Both the position numbers and the translations under genes were made by a program. The notes beneath the pieces are model-generated. The model saw only the letters and a program-made list of their open reading frames with translations. It was not told where the DNA came from and searched no databases. Below are positions 34,916-44,794 of a DNA stretch of 64,000 nucleotides, piece by piece. Within the stretch, counting starts at the first letter, position 1. Each line of letters begins with the position of its first letter. Origin of the DNA: Kocuria sp. cx-455 (GTDB lineage Bacteria > Actinomycetota > Actinomycetes > Actinomycetales > Micrococcaceae); NCBI RefSeq assembly GCF_014698015.1, contig NZ_JACXBS010000001.1, forward strand, positions 744,001 to 808,000, read 5' to 3'.

Positions 34916-36124
34916 TTACTTGGCTCCCAGAACGTTCTGCAGGCGGGACAAGCCCTCGGCGAGGTCGTCGTCGCCCAGAGCGTAGGACAGGCGCAAATAC
35001 CCGGACGGGCCGAATGCCTCTCCCGGGACCACGGCCACTTCCGCGCGCTCCAAGATCATGTTGGCGAGCTCTGCACTGGTTCGGGGCGTGACACCGTCGA
35101 ACTCGCGGCCCAGCAATCCGGTCACGTCGGGGTACGCGTAGAAAGCGCCGGTGGGAGTGGGGCAGACTACGCCGTCAATGGCATTGAGACCGTCCACGAT
35201 CATCCGCCGACGTCGATCGAAGGCCTCGCGCATCCGCGTCACCTGGTCCGTGGGCCCGTTCAGGGCGGCCAGCGCCGCCCGTTGGGCCACATTGTTCACG
35301 TTGGAACTGAGGTGGGACTGCAGATTGGTGGCGGCCTTGATGACGTCCTTGGGGCCGACCATCCAGCCCACGCGCCAGCCGGTCATTGCATATGTTTTGG
35401 CCACGCCGTTGAGCAGGATCAGGTGCTCGCCCAGCTCGGGAGCGGCCTGGGCGATGGAGGTGAACTCCACGCCGTCGTAGGTGAGGCGCTGGTAGATCTC
35501 GTCGCTGATCACAAAGATGCCCTTGGACGCGGCCCATTCGCCCACAGCCTTGGTCTCCTCGGCGGTGTACACGGAACCCGTCGGGTTGGACGGTGAGCAG
35601 AACAGCAGCGCCTTGGTTTTCTCGGTGTGGGCGGCCTCGAGCTGCTCCGGGGTGACTTTGTAATCCTGATCCGCGCCGGCGAAGACCTCAACGGGGTTGC
35701 CGCCGGCCAGGCGGATGGCCTCCGGGTAGGTGGTCCAGTACGGGGCGGGCAACAGGACATCGTCGCCCTCGTCCACCACGGTCTGGAACGCCTCGTAGAC
35801 CGCCTGCTTGCCCCCGTTGGTGACCAGCACCTGTGAGGGGTCCACGCTCCACCCGGAATCGCGGGCGGTGGCGTCCGCAATGGCCTGGCGCAACTCGGGA
35901 AGACCCGCGGCGGGGCTGTATCGGAAGTTCTTGGGGTCCTCGAGTGCCTGCGCCGCGGCCTCGACAATGTAATCGGGGGTCGAGAAGTCCGGCTCGCCGG
36001 CCCCGAAACCGATCACGGGCCGCCCTTCGGCCTTGAGTGCCTTGGCCTTGGCGTCCACCGCGAGGGTCGCGGACTCGGCAATTGCGCCGATCTTGCGAGA
36101 AATTCGCTGCTGAGCTGGGGGCAT
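34916..36124 (-). CDS. Class I/II pyridoxal-phosphate aminotransferase (aspartate-aminotransferase type)
   Basis: 402-residue PLP enzyme of the AspC/AatA subgroup Ib, transferring amino groups between aspartate and 2-oxoglutarate or related acids. PLP lysine is K243 in [16 protein letters not shown]; the SNPTG motif at 179-183 and SDEIY at 207-211 are in place. ATG 36124 with GAGGAG about 9 nt upstream is chosen; the frame continues upstream without support. TAGNNT-like TAAACT (36195-36200, complement) could be its -10. It is divergent from tRNA-Trp-secE. Confidence 0.9.
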   Translation of the reverse strand: MPPAQQRISRKIGAIAESATLAVDAKAKALKAEGRPVIGFGAGEPDFSTPDYIVEAAAQALEDPKNFRYSPAAGLPELRQAIADATARDSGWSVDPSQVLVTNGGKQAVYEAFQTVVDEGDDVLLPAPYWTTYPEAIRLAGGNPVEVFAGADQDYKVTPEQLEAAHTEKTKALLFCSPSNPTGSVYTAEETKAVGEWAASKGIFVISDEIYQRLTYDGVEFTSIAQAAPELGEHLILLNGVAKTYAMTGWRVGWMVGPKDVIKAATNLQSHLSSNVNNVAQRAALAALNGPTDQVTRMREAFDRRRRMIVDGLNAIDGVVCPTPTGAFYAYPDVTGLLGREFDGVTPRTSAELANMILERAEVAVVPGEAFGPSGYLRLSYALGDDDLAEGLSRLQNVLGAK

Positions 36125-36366
36125 GGTGGTCAACTCTCCTCGGTTCGGTGACAGCGTCCGCCTTGACTGCGCAGCCAGAAGGCGCTCGCGTCTCAGTTTA
36201 GGCGGGCATCCGCATTCTTTGCACGATAGCGGCCGTACGCGTAAGATCATTTGTTGGTGCGTTTACTTTCGCGCGCCCGGATGCGGACCCGTGCCGGATC
36301 CCTCGTGCGGAAGTGCTAAGCTCATGCACCGTGTTCGTGGTTTTGTGTGAGCAAGCCGCAAACTGA

Positions 36367-36439
36367 AGGGCAGTGGCGCAATTGGTAGCGCAGCGGTCTC
36401 CAAAACCGCAGGTTGCAGGTTCGAGTCCTGTCTGCCCTG
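36367..36439 (+). tRNA. tRNA-Trp (anticodon CCA)
   Basis: 73-nt tRNA. Acceptor AGGGCAG pairs with CTGCCCT (36432-36438); anticodon CCA at 36400-36402. Location directly before secE-nusG is the conserved bacterial arrangement. CCA end not encoded. Confidence 0.96.
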
Positions 36440-36500
36440 CTTCAGACCTACAACGGCACATAAACCACCGCCGGGAACCAATCCACGCAGGGGAGAGCCG

Positions 36501-36764
36501 ATGTCGCACACCGTTACCGGAGAAACCTCGGACCAACCCGCTGGATCGGACCAGCAGCGGGGCTTTTTTGGTCGCATCTGGTTGTTCTTTCGACAGGTCA
36601 TCGGCGAGCTCAAGAAGGTCGTCGCGCCGTCGCGTCGCGAACTCGTCAACTTCGTTCTGGTCGTGCTGGTCTTTGTGGCCTTCATGATGTTGTTGATCTC
36701 CCTTCTGGATCTGGGCTTCGGCCAGGTAGCCATCTGGGTCTTCGGCAACGGCGACCAGGCCTGA
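36501..36764 (+). CDS. secE: Protein translocase subunit SecE
   Basis: 87-residue single-span subunit of the SecYEG channel. A hydrophilic N-terminus of ~28 residues precedes the amphipathic helix [19 protein letters not shown] and the membrane helix (~50-72). GGGGAGAG lies before ATG 36501. It lies between tRNA-Trp and nusG in conserved order. Confidence 0.95.
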   Translation: MSHTVTGETSDQPAGSDQQRGFFGRIWLFFRQVIGELKKVVAPSRRELVNFVLVVLVFVAFMMLLISLLDLGFGQVAIWVFGNGDQA

Positions 36765-36808
36765 GACCACCCCAACTTCTAGCCGTCCACAGAAAGCAGG
36801 AATCTCCA

Positions 36809-37651
36809 GTGACCGACCACGAGCTCGAAAACGAAGCCACCGGGCCAGCGCAGCCCGAGTCCGCCGCCGCGGATGCTGCGCAGTCGGAGGCTGCCGAGAG
36901 CGTGTCCGCCACTGCCGATGAGGTCGAGCAGACCCCGGCTGAGAACGAGACCGCTGACGCGGACCAGGCAGAGCCCTCGAACCCCGAGGATCAGGACGCC
37001 GAGGACCAGGACGCCGTCGACGAAGTGGACCCCGTGGAGGAATTCAAGTCCCAGCTGCGCCGCCAGGAAGGCGACTGGTTCGTGATCCACACCTACGCCG
37101 GCTACGAGAACCGTGTGAAGACCAACCTGGAAACCCGTATCCAGTCCCTCAACATGGAAGAGGACATCTTCCAGATCGAGGTGCCCATGGAAGAGGTCGT
37201 GGAGATCAAGAACGCACAGCGCAAGACCGTGCGCCGCGTTCGCATCCCCGGATACGTGCTGGTTCGGATGAACCTCACCGACGCCTCGTGGGGTGCCGTC
37301 CGCCACACCCCGGGCGTCACCGGATTCGTGGGCCAGGACGCCTACAACCCCGTGCCGCTGCGCATGGACGAAGTGTTCGAGATGCTCGCACCGGTCTTCG
37401 AGACCCCGGAAAAGGCCAAAGGTCTGGGCGAGACTTCCGGTGGCGGTGCCGCTTCCGGCGCCGCGGAGCCCGCGGTCACCGTGGACTTCGAGGTCGGCGA
37501 GTCCGTGATCGTGAAGGAAGGCCCGTTCGAGACCCTCCCGGCCACGATCTCCGAGATCAAGGTGGAATCCCAGCAGCTCGTGGTGCTGGTGTCCATTTTC
37601 GAGCGCGAAACCCCGGTCACCCTGGGCTTCCACCAGGTCACCAAGATCTGA
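36809..37651 (+). CDS. nusG: Transcription termination/antitermination factor NusG
   Basis: 280-residue factor that binds RNA polymerase and couples transcription with translation or Rho. The NGN domain begins near residue 88 ([21 protein letters not shown]). It is followed by a GGGAASG linker around 211-219 and a KOW domain ([19 protein letters not shown]...). The ~80-residue acidic N-terminal extension (rich in E, D, A) is larger than in E. coli and common in actinobacteria. Start GTG 36809 follows secE by 44 nt. Confidence 0.95.
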   Translation: MTDHELENEATGPAQPESAAADAAQSEAAESVSATADEVEQTPAENETADADQAEPSNPEDQDAEDQDAVDEVDPVEEFKSQLRRQEGDWFVIHTYAGYENRVKTNLETRIQSLNMEEDIFQIEVPMEEVVEIKNAQRKTVRRVRIPGYVLVRMNLTDASWGAVRHTPGVTGFVGQDAYNPVPLRMDEVFEMLAPVFETPEKAKGLGETSGGGAASGAAEPAVTVDFEVGESVIVKEGPFETLPATISEIKVESQQLVVLVSIFERETPVTLGFHQVTKI

Positions 37652-37786
37652 TCTCGGCCCCAGTTTTCGGACACCCCCGGATGAGCTTTGGTCCGGGGCG
37701 TTTCCGTTCGGTCACCGCGCCACGGTGACCACCCGCCGTCGTACGCTCCTGTGCGGCGGTACGTACAGCAAGCAAAGGACCATCAC

Positions 37787-38215
37787 ATGGCTCCCAAGAA
37801 GAAGGTCGCTGGCCTGATCAAGCTGCAGATCCAGGCAGGTGCCGCCAACCCGGCCCCTCCCGTGGGTCCCGCACTCGGTCAGCACGGCGTCAACATCATG
37901 GAATTCTGCAAGGCCTACAACGCGGCCACGGAATCCCAGCGCGGCAACATCGTGCCGGTGGAAATCACCGTGTACGAGGACCGTTCGTTCACTTTCGTCA
38001 CCAAGACCCCGCCGGCTGCGCAGCTGATCAAGAAGGCTGCTGGCGTCGCCAAGGGTTCCGGTGTGCCTCACACCAACAAGGTCGGCAAGATCACCATGGA
38101 CCAGGTCCGTGAAATCGCCGAGACCAAGAAGGAAGACCTCAACGCCAACGATGTCGAGGCAGCTGCCAAGATCATCGCCGGCACCGCCCGTTCCATGGGC
38201 ATCGAGGTTGCCTGA
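37787..38215 (+). CDS. rplK: 50S ribosomal protein L11
   Basis: 142-residue L11 with the N-terminal [28 protein letters not shown] and the rRNA-binding C-terminal domain. It forms the GTPase-associated centre base with L10-L12. ATG 37787 (AAAGGA 8 nt upstream) is chosen; the upstream extension of the frame is not L11-like. A weak hairpin followed by T-rich sequence (37675-37698) separates it from nusG. Confidence 0.97.
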   Translation: MAPKKKVAGLIKLQIQAGAANPAPPVGPALGQHGVNIMEFCKAYNAATESQRGNIVPVEITVYEDRSFTFVTKTPPAAQLIKKAAGVAKGSGVPHTNKVGKITMDQVREIAETKKEDLNANDVEAAAKIIAGTARSMGIEVA

Positions 38216-38305
38216 GCGCTCTAGCCGGCTCTCAGTACCAGACATTTTCCCGTGGCAGGGCCGAGCGCGGTCCGCAGACCACAACTGCACAAGGAGAACA
38301 AGCAG

Positions 38306-39016
38306 ATGGCAAAGCGCAGCAAGGCATACCAGGCGGCTGCCGCCAAGATCGAAGAGGGCAAGTTCTACGCCCCCGCCGAGGCAGTCGCACTGGCCAAGGA
38401 ATTGGCCGCAGGCAGCAAGTCCGACCCCACCGTCGAGGTGGCCATGCGACTGGGCGTTGACCCCCGCAAGGCCGATCAAATGGTTCGCGGCACCGTGAAC
38501 CTGCCCCACGGCACCGGTAAGACCGCCCGCGTGGTCGTCTTCGCAACCGGTGACAAGGCTGCGGCTGCCGAGGCAGCCGGCGCCGATTACGTGGGTTCCG
38601 ATGACCTGATCGCCAGGGTCCAGGACGGCTGGGTGGATTTCGACGCCGCCGTGGCCACCCCGGACATGATGGGCAAGGTCGGTCGTCTGGGTAAGGTTCT
38701 GGGTCCCCGTAACCTCATGCCGAACCCCAAGACCGGCACCGTGACCATGGACGTGGCCAAGGCTGTCGGTGACATCAAGGGCGGCAAGATCGACTTCCGT
38801 GTCGACAAGCACTCCAACTTGCACTTCATCATTGGCAAGGCGTCTTTCGACACCCAGAAGTTGGCGGAGAACTACGGTGCGGCTCTGGAAGAGGTGCTTC
38901 GTTTGAAGCCTTCCGCTTCCAAGGGTCGTTACGTCACCAAGGCCACCGTGGCCACCACGTTCGGCCCGGGTGTTCCCGTGGATCCGAATGCCACAGAGGT
39001 GGTCAACGAGGCGTGA
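38306..39016 (+). CDS. rplA: 50S ribosomal protein L1
   Basis: 236-residue L1, start ATG 38306 with AAGGAG 9 nt upstream. Contains the [26 protein letters not shown] signature (near 131-155). L1 binds 23S rRNA at the L1 stalk and in many bacteria represses its own rplKA mRNA; no such site was identified here. A terminator follows, separating it from the next gene. Confidence 0.97.
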   Translation: MAKRSKAYQAAAAKIEEGKFYAPAEAVALAKELAAGSKSDPTVEVAMRLGVDPRKADQMVRGTVNLPHGTGKTARVVVFATGDKAAAAEAAGADYVGSDDLIARVQDGWVDFDAAVATPDMMGKVGRLGKVLGPRNLMPNPKTGTVTMDVAKAVGDIKGGKIDFRVDKHSNLHFIIGKASFDTQKLAENYGAALEEVLRLKPSASKGRYVTKATVATTFGPGVPVDPNATEVVNEA

Positions 39017-39057
39017 TCCTCGTTCGTGCCGGTGAACGGCCCGTTTGAAAAGCGTGA

Positions 39058-39094
39058 CGGAAGGGCTCGGACCAATCATGGCCGGGCCCTTCCG
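39058..39094 (+). terminator. Intrinsic terminator after rplKA
   Basis: 13-bp stem with one wobble (39058-39070, 39082-39094), 11-nt loop, 41 nt after the rplA stop codon. Confidence 0.75.
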
Positions 39095-39218
39095 CCGCAC
39101 CATGGAGGGCCACGGTAAACTGAGCAGTACGCTTGCTATCTTGTGCCGAATGCAATGACGCATGATCGGCGGAGAGCGGGTTCGTTCCGAACAGGTCGGA
39201 ACGCGGAAGGAGTTCCAC

Positions 39219-40373
39219 GTGAGTCAGACATCAGCGCTGACCATTGAGCTGCTGCGTATCCCTGACGGGTTCGATGAGGCTGCACAGGATCAACTCGGGC
39301 AAGTGGCGGCCCTGGTGCAGCTGTCGAGACGTTACGTGTGGGGTACCGCGGAGCTCAGCAACGACGCCCACGACATTTTCCGGGACCTCAAGGACCCCTA
39401 TGAACGCGTCAATATTCTGTGCGCCTACATGGACGGCCGACTGGTCGGCCGCGCCGAGGTGCGCATGCCCCTGATCGCCGATACGGACAGCGCGCAGATC
39501 GTGGTGGATGTCGACCCGGATGAATTGTCCGAAGGCATCGGGCGTTCCCTGCTGTCCGCGGCCGAACAGCTGGCCCACGGCGAGTCGCGGCGCGTGATCC
39601 GTCTCATCACCGAGCACCCGGCCTCCGAGCTACGGGCCCCGTCGGGGCCCGGTGACGGCAGTGTCATGGGTGGGGAGAGCAACGGGGTGGGCGTCCAATG
39701 GCTTAGCGCCGCGGACGGCTCCGGCCAACTGCCCGCGAGCCATCGTCAAACGCGTTTCGCGCAACACGCCGGTTACGAGCTGCAGACGGTCAGCAGCTTT
39801 GCTCTGCTGGACGTGCCGCTGTCCCAGGACCGTCTCGACTCCATTGAAAGCTCATTGCAAGACGTTCCCTTCGCGGAACGCTACGCGCTTCACACGTGGG
39901 TGGGTTCCGCCCCGGAAGAACTGCTGGAGCCACTGGCTCGTCTGCATGCCCGCCTCCCCAGTGATTCATTCGTCAAACCGATCGTGAGCGATCCGGATCC
40001 CTGGGATGCGGAACGCGTACGTCGCACCGAGCGGCTGCGCGCGGAGGACGGCGACCGCTCGCTCATGGCCGTGGCCGAGGACCGCGAGAGCGGCGAACTG
40101 GTGGGCATGACCGAGCTCATTCTGGCGCAACACCGTCCCACGCTGGCGTTGCAGGACGAGACCCTGGTGATCCGTGAGCATCGTGGGCGCAGGCTGGGGA
40201 TGCGTCTGAAGATCACCAACCTCAAGCAGCTTTCCGAGGTGCAGCCGGAAGTGGACACGGTGTACTCGTGGACCCACACCGGTAATGACCGCATGAACTG
40301 GGTCAACGCGCAGCTGGGTTTCCAGGACGCCGGCCAGTCAGCCGTGTGGCTGCGGGACTTCCGAGCCGACTGA
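39219..40373 (+). CDS. Two-domain GNAT family acetyltransferase
   Basis: 384-residue protein with a degenerate N-terminal GNAT half and a C-terminal one that has REHRGRRLGMRLKITNL, an acetyl-CoA loop, and a QLGFQDAG final strand. The layout resembles MshD-like tandem acetyltransferases, but it is not MshD. Substrate unknown. GTG 39219 has GGAAGGAG 6 nt upstream and is preferred over an ATG at 39162. It is convergent with moeA with 6 nt between stops, and no terminator fits there. Confidence 0.82.
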   Translation: MSQTSALTIELLRIPDGFDEAAQDQLGQVAALVQLSRRYVWGTAELSNDAHDIFRDLKDPYERVNILCAYMDGRLVGRAEVRMPLIADTDSAQIVVDVDPDELSEGIGRSLLSAAEQLAHGESRRVIRLITEHPASELRAPSGPGDGSVMGGESNGVGVQWLSAADGSGQLPASHRQTRFAQHAGYELQTVSSFALLDVPLSQDRLDSIESSLQDVPFAERYALHTWVGSAPEELLEPLARLHARLPSDSFVKPIVSDPDPWDAERVRRTERLRAEDGDRSLMAVAEDRESGELVGMTELILAQHRPTLALQDETLVIREHRGRRLGMRLKITNLKQLSEVQPEVDTVYSWTHTGNDRMNWVNAQLGFQDAGQSAVWLRDFRAD

Positions 40374-40379
40374 CCCGTC

Positions 40380-41633
40380 CTACCAGGGCAGAACCAGCGC
40401 GGTGGTCCGGGCGCCCGCCGACAAACCCTCCACGGGCACGCTCAGCAGGGCATCGGCGCGGGACAATCCGCTGAGCATGTTGGCGCCGGTGTCCCGACAC
40501 AGTGACCACGCGCCGTCGGCCCCCTGCACCGCGGGGAGTAGCCGTTCGCGGGGTGCCCCCGGAATGTCATGCGCCACGCACACGCGGGGGTTGGCCGGAA
40601 CCGGTCGACCCAGGACTCCGTGCAGGAACGGAATCGCCAACAGGGTCAGCGCGGTCATGGCGGCCAGGGGGTTACCGGGCAGGGCCAGGACCGCGGTGCC
40701 GGGAGAACATGCCGCAAACACTGTGGGGTGGCCCGGTTGTAGATCCAGCTCGTCGATGATCGCGGTCGCGTGCCGCTCGAGATGGGCCCGCACGTGGTCG
40801 GTCCGTGAGTGAGCAGTGCCGCCGGTGGTGATCACCAGGGGCAGGTGATGGGCCACAGCGTCTTCGAGAGCGGATGCAAAGGCCGCCGCGTCATCGGGGA
40901 TGCGTTCCACGGCAGCCACGCGGGCCCCCAGGGTCTCGAGGACGGCGGGCAAGGACGGCGAGAAGGCATCACGGACAAACCCCGGTGCAGGAACCCCCGA
41001 CACCTGCACCTCCGAGCCCGTGAGGAGCAAGCGCGCGGCGGGCACCGGCGCCACCGGCAGGGTGTCCACTCCGCTCACCGCGGCGAAAGCCACGTCCGCG
41101 GGAGTCACCACCGTGCCGGCGGTGAGGATGACGTCACCGGCGGAACACTCGGCGCCCGCCTGCCGGATATGCCGCCCCGCCAGTTCCGAGCGGGGCCCGG
41201 ATTCGTCGAATCTCAGCGCGTTCCCGGAGCGCACCGCGTACTCGTCGCGAATAATGGTTTCGGCCGCTGCGGGGATCACACCGCCGGTGACCACGGGAAC
41301 GGCCTGTCCGGGGGTCAACCGGACGGCAGCGGTCGAGGCGGCGTCATGGACAGTGGGATCACCGTCGACCAGTCGCCAGGGCCCGGAACCGCAGACCGCG
41401 TAGCCGTCCATTGCACTGGAGGTGTAGTGCGGTACGGGGCACAGCGCCCGCACATCCTGGGCGAGGGTGGCCCCCACTGCCGCGGGGAGTCCCACGGACG
41501 TGCTGGGAGGCAGGGTGGCGGCCACCGCTCGGCCCAGTTCATGGGCCAGCTGCTGCGCTTGAGCGCGGCGGGCGTGGGCGGCCGGGGTGATCCCGCGCCA
41601 CCACGCGTGCGGGACCGGAGCGGGCTCAGCCAC
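40380..41633 (-). CDS. moeA: Molybdopterin molybdenumtransferase MoeA (first copy)
   Basis: 417-residue protein that inserts molybdate into adenylated molybdopterin. SSAMDGYAVCG near residue 74 and LPGNPLAAMTAL near 319 are MoeA hallmarks. The usual GGVSVGDYD loop is altered to GGTAHSRTDH, so this copy may be specialised. The start GTG 41633 overlaps moaD by 8 nt (GTGGCTGA), chosen over a longer frame. It forms a moaA-moaD-moeA operon reading leftwards. Confidence 0.88.
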   Translation of the reverse strand: MAEPAPVPHAWWRGITPAAHARRAQAQQLAHELGRAVAATLPPSTSVGLPAAVGATLAQDVRALCPVPHYTSSAMDGYAVCGSGPWRLVDGDPTVHDAASTAAVRLTPGQAVPVVTGGVIPAAAETIIRDEYAVRSGNALRFDESGPRSELAGRHIRQAGAECSAGDVILTAGTVVTPADVAFAAVSGVDTLPVAPVPAARLLLTGSEVQVSGVPAPGFVRDAFSPSLPAVLETLGARVAAVERIPDDAAAFASALEDAVAHHLPLVITTGGTAHSRTDHVRAHLERHATAIIDELDLQPGHPTVFAACSPGTAVLALPGNPLAAMTALTLLAIPFLHGVLGRPVPANPRVCVAHDIPGAPRERLLPAVQGADGAWSLCRDTGANMLSGLSRADALLSVPVEGLSAGARTTALVLPW

Positions 41634-41907
41634 CGGCGAAGGGCGGCAGCACGTCCACGGTGGACGCCGGGGCAATGGTGGATTCCGGATCCTGGTGGCG
41701 CACCCCGTTGACCAGCCAGGAACACTGCGGCAGCACCTGCGCGAGGGTTTTCTCCCCGGGAGGGGCCACCGGGTGCAGAGTGGTGAGCACCTGCTGCAGT
41801 TCGGAGCGGGTCATGGTCGCGTGAGCGACCACTTCTTCCTGCTCGGTACCGGCGGATGCGGCCGCGGCCGCGAAGTAGCGAACGAGCACTGCTGTGTCAG
41901 CCTCCAA
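41626..41907 (-). CDS. moaD: Molybdopterin synthase small subunit MoaD
   Basis: 93-residue ubiquitin-like sulfur carrier ending in the required Gly-Gly (PPFAGG). It is thiocarboxylated and donates sulfur in molybdopterin synthase with MoaE. It overlaps moaA by 11 nt and moeA by 8 nt. MoaE is encoded separately, fused to MogA, in the opposite-strand operon. Confidence 0.9.
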   Translation of the reverse strand: MEADTAVLVRYFAAAAASAGTEQEEVVAHATMTRSELQQVLTTLHPVAPPGEKTLAQVLPQCSWLVNGVRHQDPESTIAPASTVDVLPPFAGG

Positions 41908-42973
41908 TGGCGCTCATGCTGCGGTCTGGTTGCATGTAGTCCTCGGAGTCGAGTCCCGCGTGGTCCATGCCGTGGGCCCGAGGTTTGACCCACATGGCGG
42001 CGCGCCAGCGTTGGGCAATGTCCTGATCGGTGGCATTGGAACGCAGTAACTGCATGAGGTCCGTCTCGTGGTGGGAGAACAGGCAGGATCGCACGCGGCC
42101 TTCCGCCGTGACGCGGGTGCGGGTGCAGTCCGCGCAGAACGGCTCGGTCACGGAGGCAATGATGCCCACGGTGCCGAGCATTTCGGTGCCGCCGCGTTCG
42201 CGCACGAGCATCTTCTCGGCGGGGGCACCGTTGCGGGGGGTCTGATCCGGGCTCAGGTCGAAGTGCTCACTCAACTGATCCCGGATCTCGGCCGCCGTGA
42301 CCATGTTGGTGCGGGTCCAGCCGTGGTCCGCGTCCAGCGGCATTTGTTCAATGAACCGCAGGGAGCATTGGTGCTCGAGCGCCCAGCGCAGCAGTTCGGG
42401 TGCCTCGCGATCGTTGACGCCGCGCATGAGCACGGCATTGAGCTTCACGGGGGCCAAACCCGCGGCCTGCGCGGCGGCGACACCCTCGAGAGCCTCGCTG
42501 AGCTTGTGGCGGCGCGCGAGTTTCGCGTAGGTCTCGGCGCACAGGGTGTCCAGGGATACGTTCACGCGGGTCAGCCCGGCGGCGACCAGCCCCCGGGCGC
42601 GGTGGGCCAGCCCGATGCCGTTGGTGGTCATGGACACGGGAAACCCGGGCAGCGCCTCGGTCACCGCGGCCACGATCTCTTCGAGGTCGGGTCGGATCAG
42701 GGGCTCACCTCCGGTGAGGCGCAGTTCTTTGACCCCGAACTCCTGGGCGGCAATGCGGGTGAGCCGCACGATTTCTTCCGTGGTCATGAGGGACGTCTTG
42801 GGCAGCCATGCCATGCCCTCCGCGGGCATGCAGTAGGTGCACCGCAAATTGCATTTGTCCGTGATGGAAATGCGCAGGTCCGTGGCCACGCGCCCGAAAC
42901 GATCCGCCAGGGGGCCGTGATCGGGCACGCCCTGGACCGGTAGCGCCTGGGGGATACCGAGGAAAACGGACAT
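41897..42973 (-). CDS. moaA: GTP 3',8-cyclase (radical SAM) MoaA
   Basis: 358-residue radical-SAM enzyme making the first intermediate of molybdenum cofactor from GTP. The CxxxCxxC cluster is C41, C45, C48 in DKCNLRCTYCM; the second cluster lies in FCADCTRTRVTAEGRVRSC near residues 284-302. The C-terminus ends in Gly-Gly, as in active MoaA. Start ATG 42973 has TAGACT 6 nt upstream (leaderless). It begins the leftward moaA-moaD-moeA operon. Confidence 0.94.
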   Translation of the reverse strand: MSVFLGIPQALPVQGVPDHGPLADRFGRVATDLRISITDKCNLRCTYCMPAEGMAWLPKTSLMTTEEIVRLTRIAAQEFGVKELRLTGGEPLIRPDLEEIVAAVTEALPGFPVSMTTNGIGLAHRARGLVAAGLTRVNVSLDTLCAETYAKLARRHKLSEALEGVAAAQAAGLAPVKLNAVLMRGVNDREAPELLRWALEHQCSLRFIEQMPLDADHGWTRTNMVTAAEIRDQLSEHFDLSPDQTPRNGAPAEKMLVRERGGTEMLGTVGIIASVTEPFCADCTRTRVTAEGRVRSCLFSHHETDLMQLLRSNATDQDIAQRWRAAMWVKPRAHGMDHAGLDSEDYMQPDRSMSAIGG

Positions 42974-42979
42974 GTGACC

Positions 42980-43011
42980 AGTCTAAAGCGTCTGTCCACC
43001 CCGCTTAGGGT
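42980..43011. promoter_or_regulatory. Back-to-back leaderless promoters of moaA and moeA2
   Basis: In the 44-nt gap, TAGACT (42980-42985, complement) lies 6 nt before moaA and TAGGGT (43006-43011) 6 nt before moeA2. The -10 boxes are only 20 nt apart and each -35 zone would overlap the other promoter, so joint regulation is likely. Confidence 0.55.
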
Positions 43012-43017
43012 AGGAGT

Positions 43018-44319
43018 ATGAGTCGCAGCATCGAACACCACGCCTCAGCCGTCCGGGCAACGCTCGAGCTCGGGTACGACGCCGCCGCGGCCACTGTCGA
43101 ATTACCCCTCGCCCGGGCGCGGGGCGCCATTCTCGCGCGGGATCTCAGGGCGCCTATCCCCTTGCCGCCGTTCACCAATTCGCAGATGGACGGTTACGCG
43201 GTGTGCGCCGCCGATCTTCGGTCGGCGGGTCCTGCCGAGTCCGCCATTACCCTGCCCGTGTCGGGAATACAGGCCGCCGGGTCCGCACCGTCCGTGCTCG
43301 CGCCCGCGACCGCCGTGGCCGTAATGACCGGGGCCGCCCTGCCCCGCGGCGCTGATGCGGTGATCCCCGTGGAACGAGTGACTCCACCCTCCTTCGACAC
43401 GGATCGCATTGTCATTTCGGCGGCGGTGGCCGCCGGCTCGCTGCCCGGAACGTTCGTGCGCGCCGAGGGCAGCGACGTCGCCCGCGGCGCCGTGGCCCTA
43501 CCCGCCGGTACCGTCCTGGGGCCCGCAGCTCTGGGCGCGTGTGCGGCCCTGGGAATGGACGACACGGCAACCGTTACCGTGCAGCGCGGCCCGTCGGTGC
43601 TGGTGATCACCGGCGGAGACGAGGTCCTCGGACCCGGCGAACCGCTGAAGCCGGGGGCCATTCATGACGCCAACGGCCCGCTGCTCACCTCGTGGCTCGG
43701 GGACGCGGGAGCTTCTTCGGTCACCACGCTCAGCGTCACGGACGACCCGGACGAGTTCTCCCGGCGGCTCCGCGAGTGCGTGGAGAGCTCCGCCGTTCAC
43801 TTGATCGTCACGAGCGGAGGGATCAGCGCCGGTGCTTTCGAAGTGGTTCGCGTGAGCCTGGAGCGTGCGGCGCACATGTGGTTCGGGCACGTGGCCATGC
43901 AACCGGGCGGGCCGCAGGGATGCGGTCAGTACCGGGGCGTACCGGTGATCTGCCTCCCGGGAAACCCCGTGAGCACCTGGGTCTCGTGCGAAGCATTCCT
44001 GCGACCGGCGTTCGCGCGCGTGTGGGGCTGCTGTGCTCCACCGTTATGGGCTTCTGCCGTCCTCACCGAACCGGTCCGGGGCCTGCCCGGCCGCACTCAG
44101 CTCCGGCGGGGTGTCCTCCAAACCACGGCGGAGGGCACCGCCGAGGAACCGGCCGTACGCTGTGTGGGGGGAGCGTCGTCGCACCTGCTGATGTCAGCCG
44201 CACGCGCTAACGTGTTGGTTCGGATCCCGGCGGGGGACCACGAGCTCCCGGCCGGAACACGCGTACACATTTTGCCCGTCCATGGCGGGACGATCGGACA
44301 GGAGGCGGCCAGTGAATGA
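43018..44319 (+). CDS. Molybdopterin molybdenumtransferase MoeA (second copy)
   Basis: 433-residue MoeA paralogue with [14 protein letters not shown] near residue 55, [14 protein letters not shown] near 262 and LPGNPVSTW near 317. The catalytic loop is closer to standard MoeA than that of the first copy. ATG 43018 follows TAGGGT by 6 nt. It leads the rightward operon moeA2-moaC-mogA/moaE-fdhD. Two MoeA proteins may handle different steps or metals. Confidence 0.88.
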   Translation: MSRSIEHHASAVRATLELGYDAAAATVELPLARARGAILARDLRAPIPLPPFTNSQMDGYAVCAADLRSAGPAESAITLPVSGIQAAGSAPSVLAPATAVAVMTGAALPRGADAVIPVERVTPPSFDTDRIVISAAVAAGSLPGTFVRAEGSDVARGAVALPAGTVLGPAALGACAALGMDDTATVTVQRGPSVLVITGGDEVLGPGEPLKPGAIHDANGPLLTSWLGDAGASSVTTLSVTDDPDEFSRRLRECVESSAVHLIVTSGGISAGAFEVVRVSLERAAHMWFGHVAMQPGGPQGCGQYRGVPVICLPGNPVSTWVSCEAFLRPAFARVWGCCAPPLWASAVLTEPVRGLPGRTQLRRGVLQTTAEGTAEEPAVRCVGGASSHLLMSAARANVLVRIPAGDHELPAGTRVHILPVHGGTIGQEAASE

Positions 44320-44794
44320 GAACCAGGACCGATTGACGCACGTGCGCGAGGACGGCACAGCGCACATGGTGGATGTGAGCGAGAAAGCGGTGACCTCCCG
44401 CGAGGCCACGGCCGTGGCCCACGTGATCACCCGACCGGACGTCATTGAGCTGCTGGCCACCGGCGAACTGCCCAAGGGTGACGCTCTGGCCGTCGCGCGG
44501 ATCGCCGGGATCATGGCGGCCAAACGCACCCCCGACCTGATCCCGCTGTGCCACCCGCTGCCGCTGTCCAAAGTGACGGTGGACCTGGCCCCGGGAGAGG
44601 ACCGGGTGAGCATCACGGCCACGGTCAAGACGCGTGGCGTCACCGGTGTGGAGATGGAAGCCCTGACGGCCGCCAGCGTTGCGGGACTCACCCTGTACGA
44701 CATGATCAAGGCCGTGGACAAGGCTGCTCAGATCACGGGCGTTCAGGTCGTGGCCAAGTCCGGTGGTAAGAGCGGCGACTGGAGCAGGCCGTGA
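44312..44794 (+). CDS. moaC: Cyclic pyranopterin monophosphate synthase MoaC
   Basis: 160-residue second enzyme of molybdenum cofactor synthesis, working after Moa[13 protein letters not shown] (near 77-88) and [11 protein letters not shown] are diagnostic. The GTG 44312 start overlaps the moeA2 stop by 8 nt and has AGGAGG 6 nt upstream; the frame extends a little further upstream without support. It overlaps the next gene by 4 nt. Confidence 0.93.
   Translation: MNENQDRLTHVREDGTAHMVDVSEKAVTSREATAVAHVITRPDVIELLATGELPKGDALAVARIAGIMAAKRTPDLIPLCHPLPLSKVTVDLAPGEDRVSITATVKTRGVTGVEMEALTAASVAGLTLYDMIKAVDKAAQITGVQVVAKSGGKSGDWSRP

Noticed and set aside
37675-37698. Terminator between nusG and rplK
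   Set aside because: Only a 7-bp stem with a 10-nt loop. Possible weak attenuator, but not strong enough to list as a feature.
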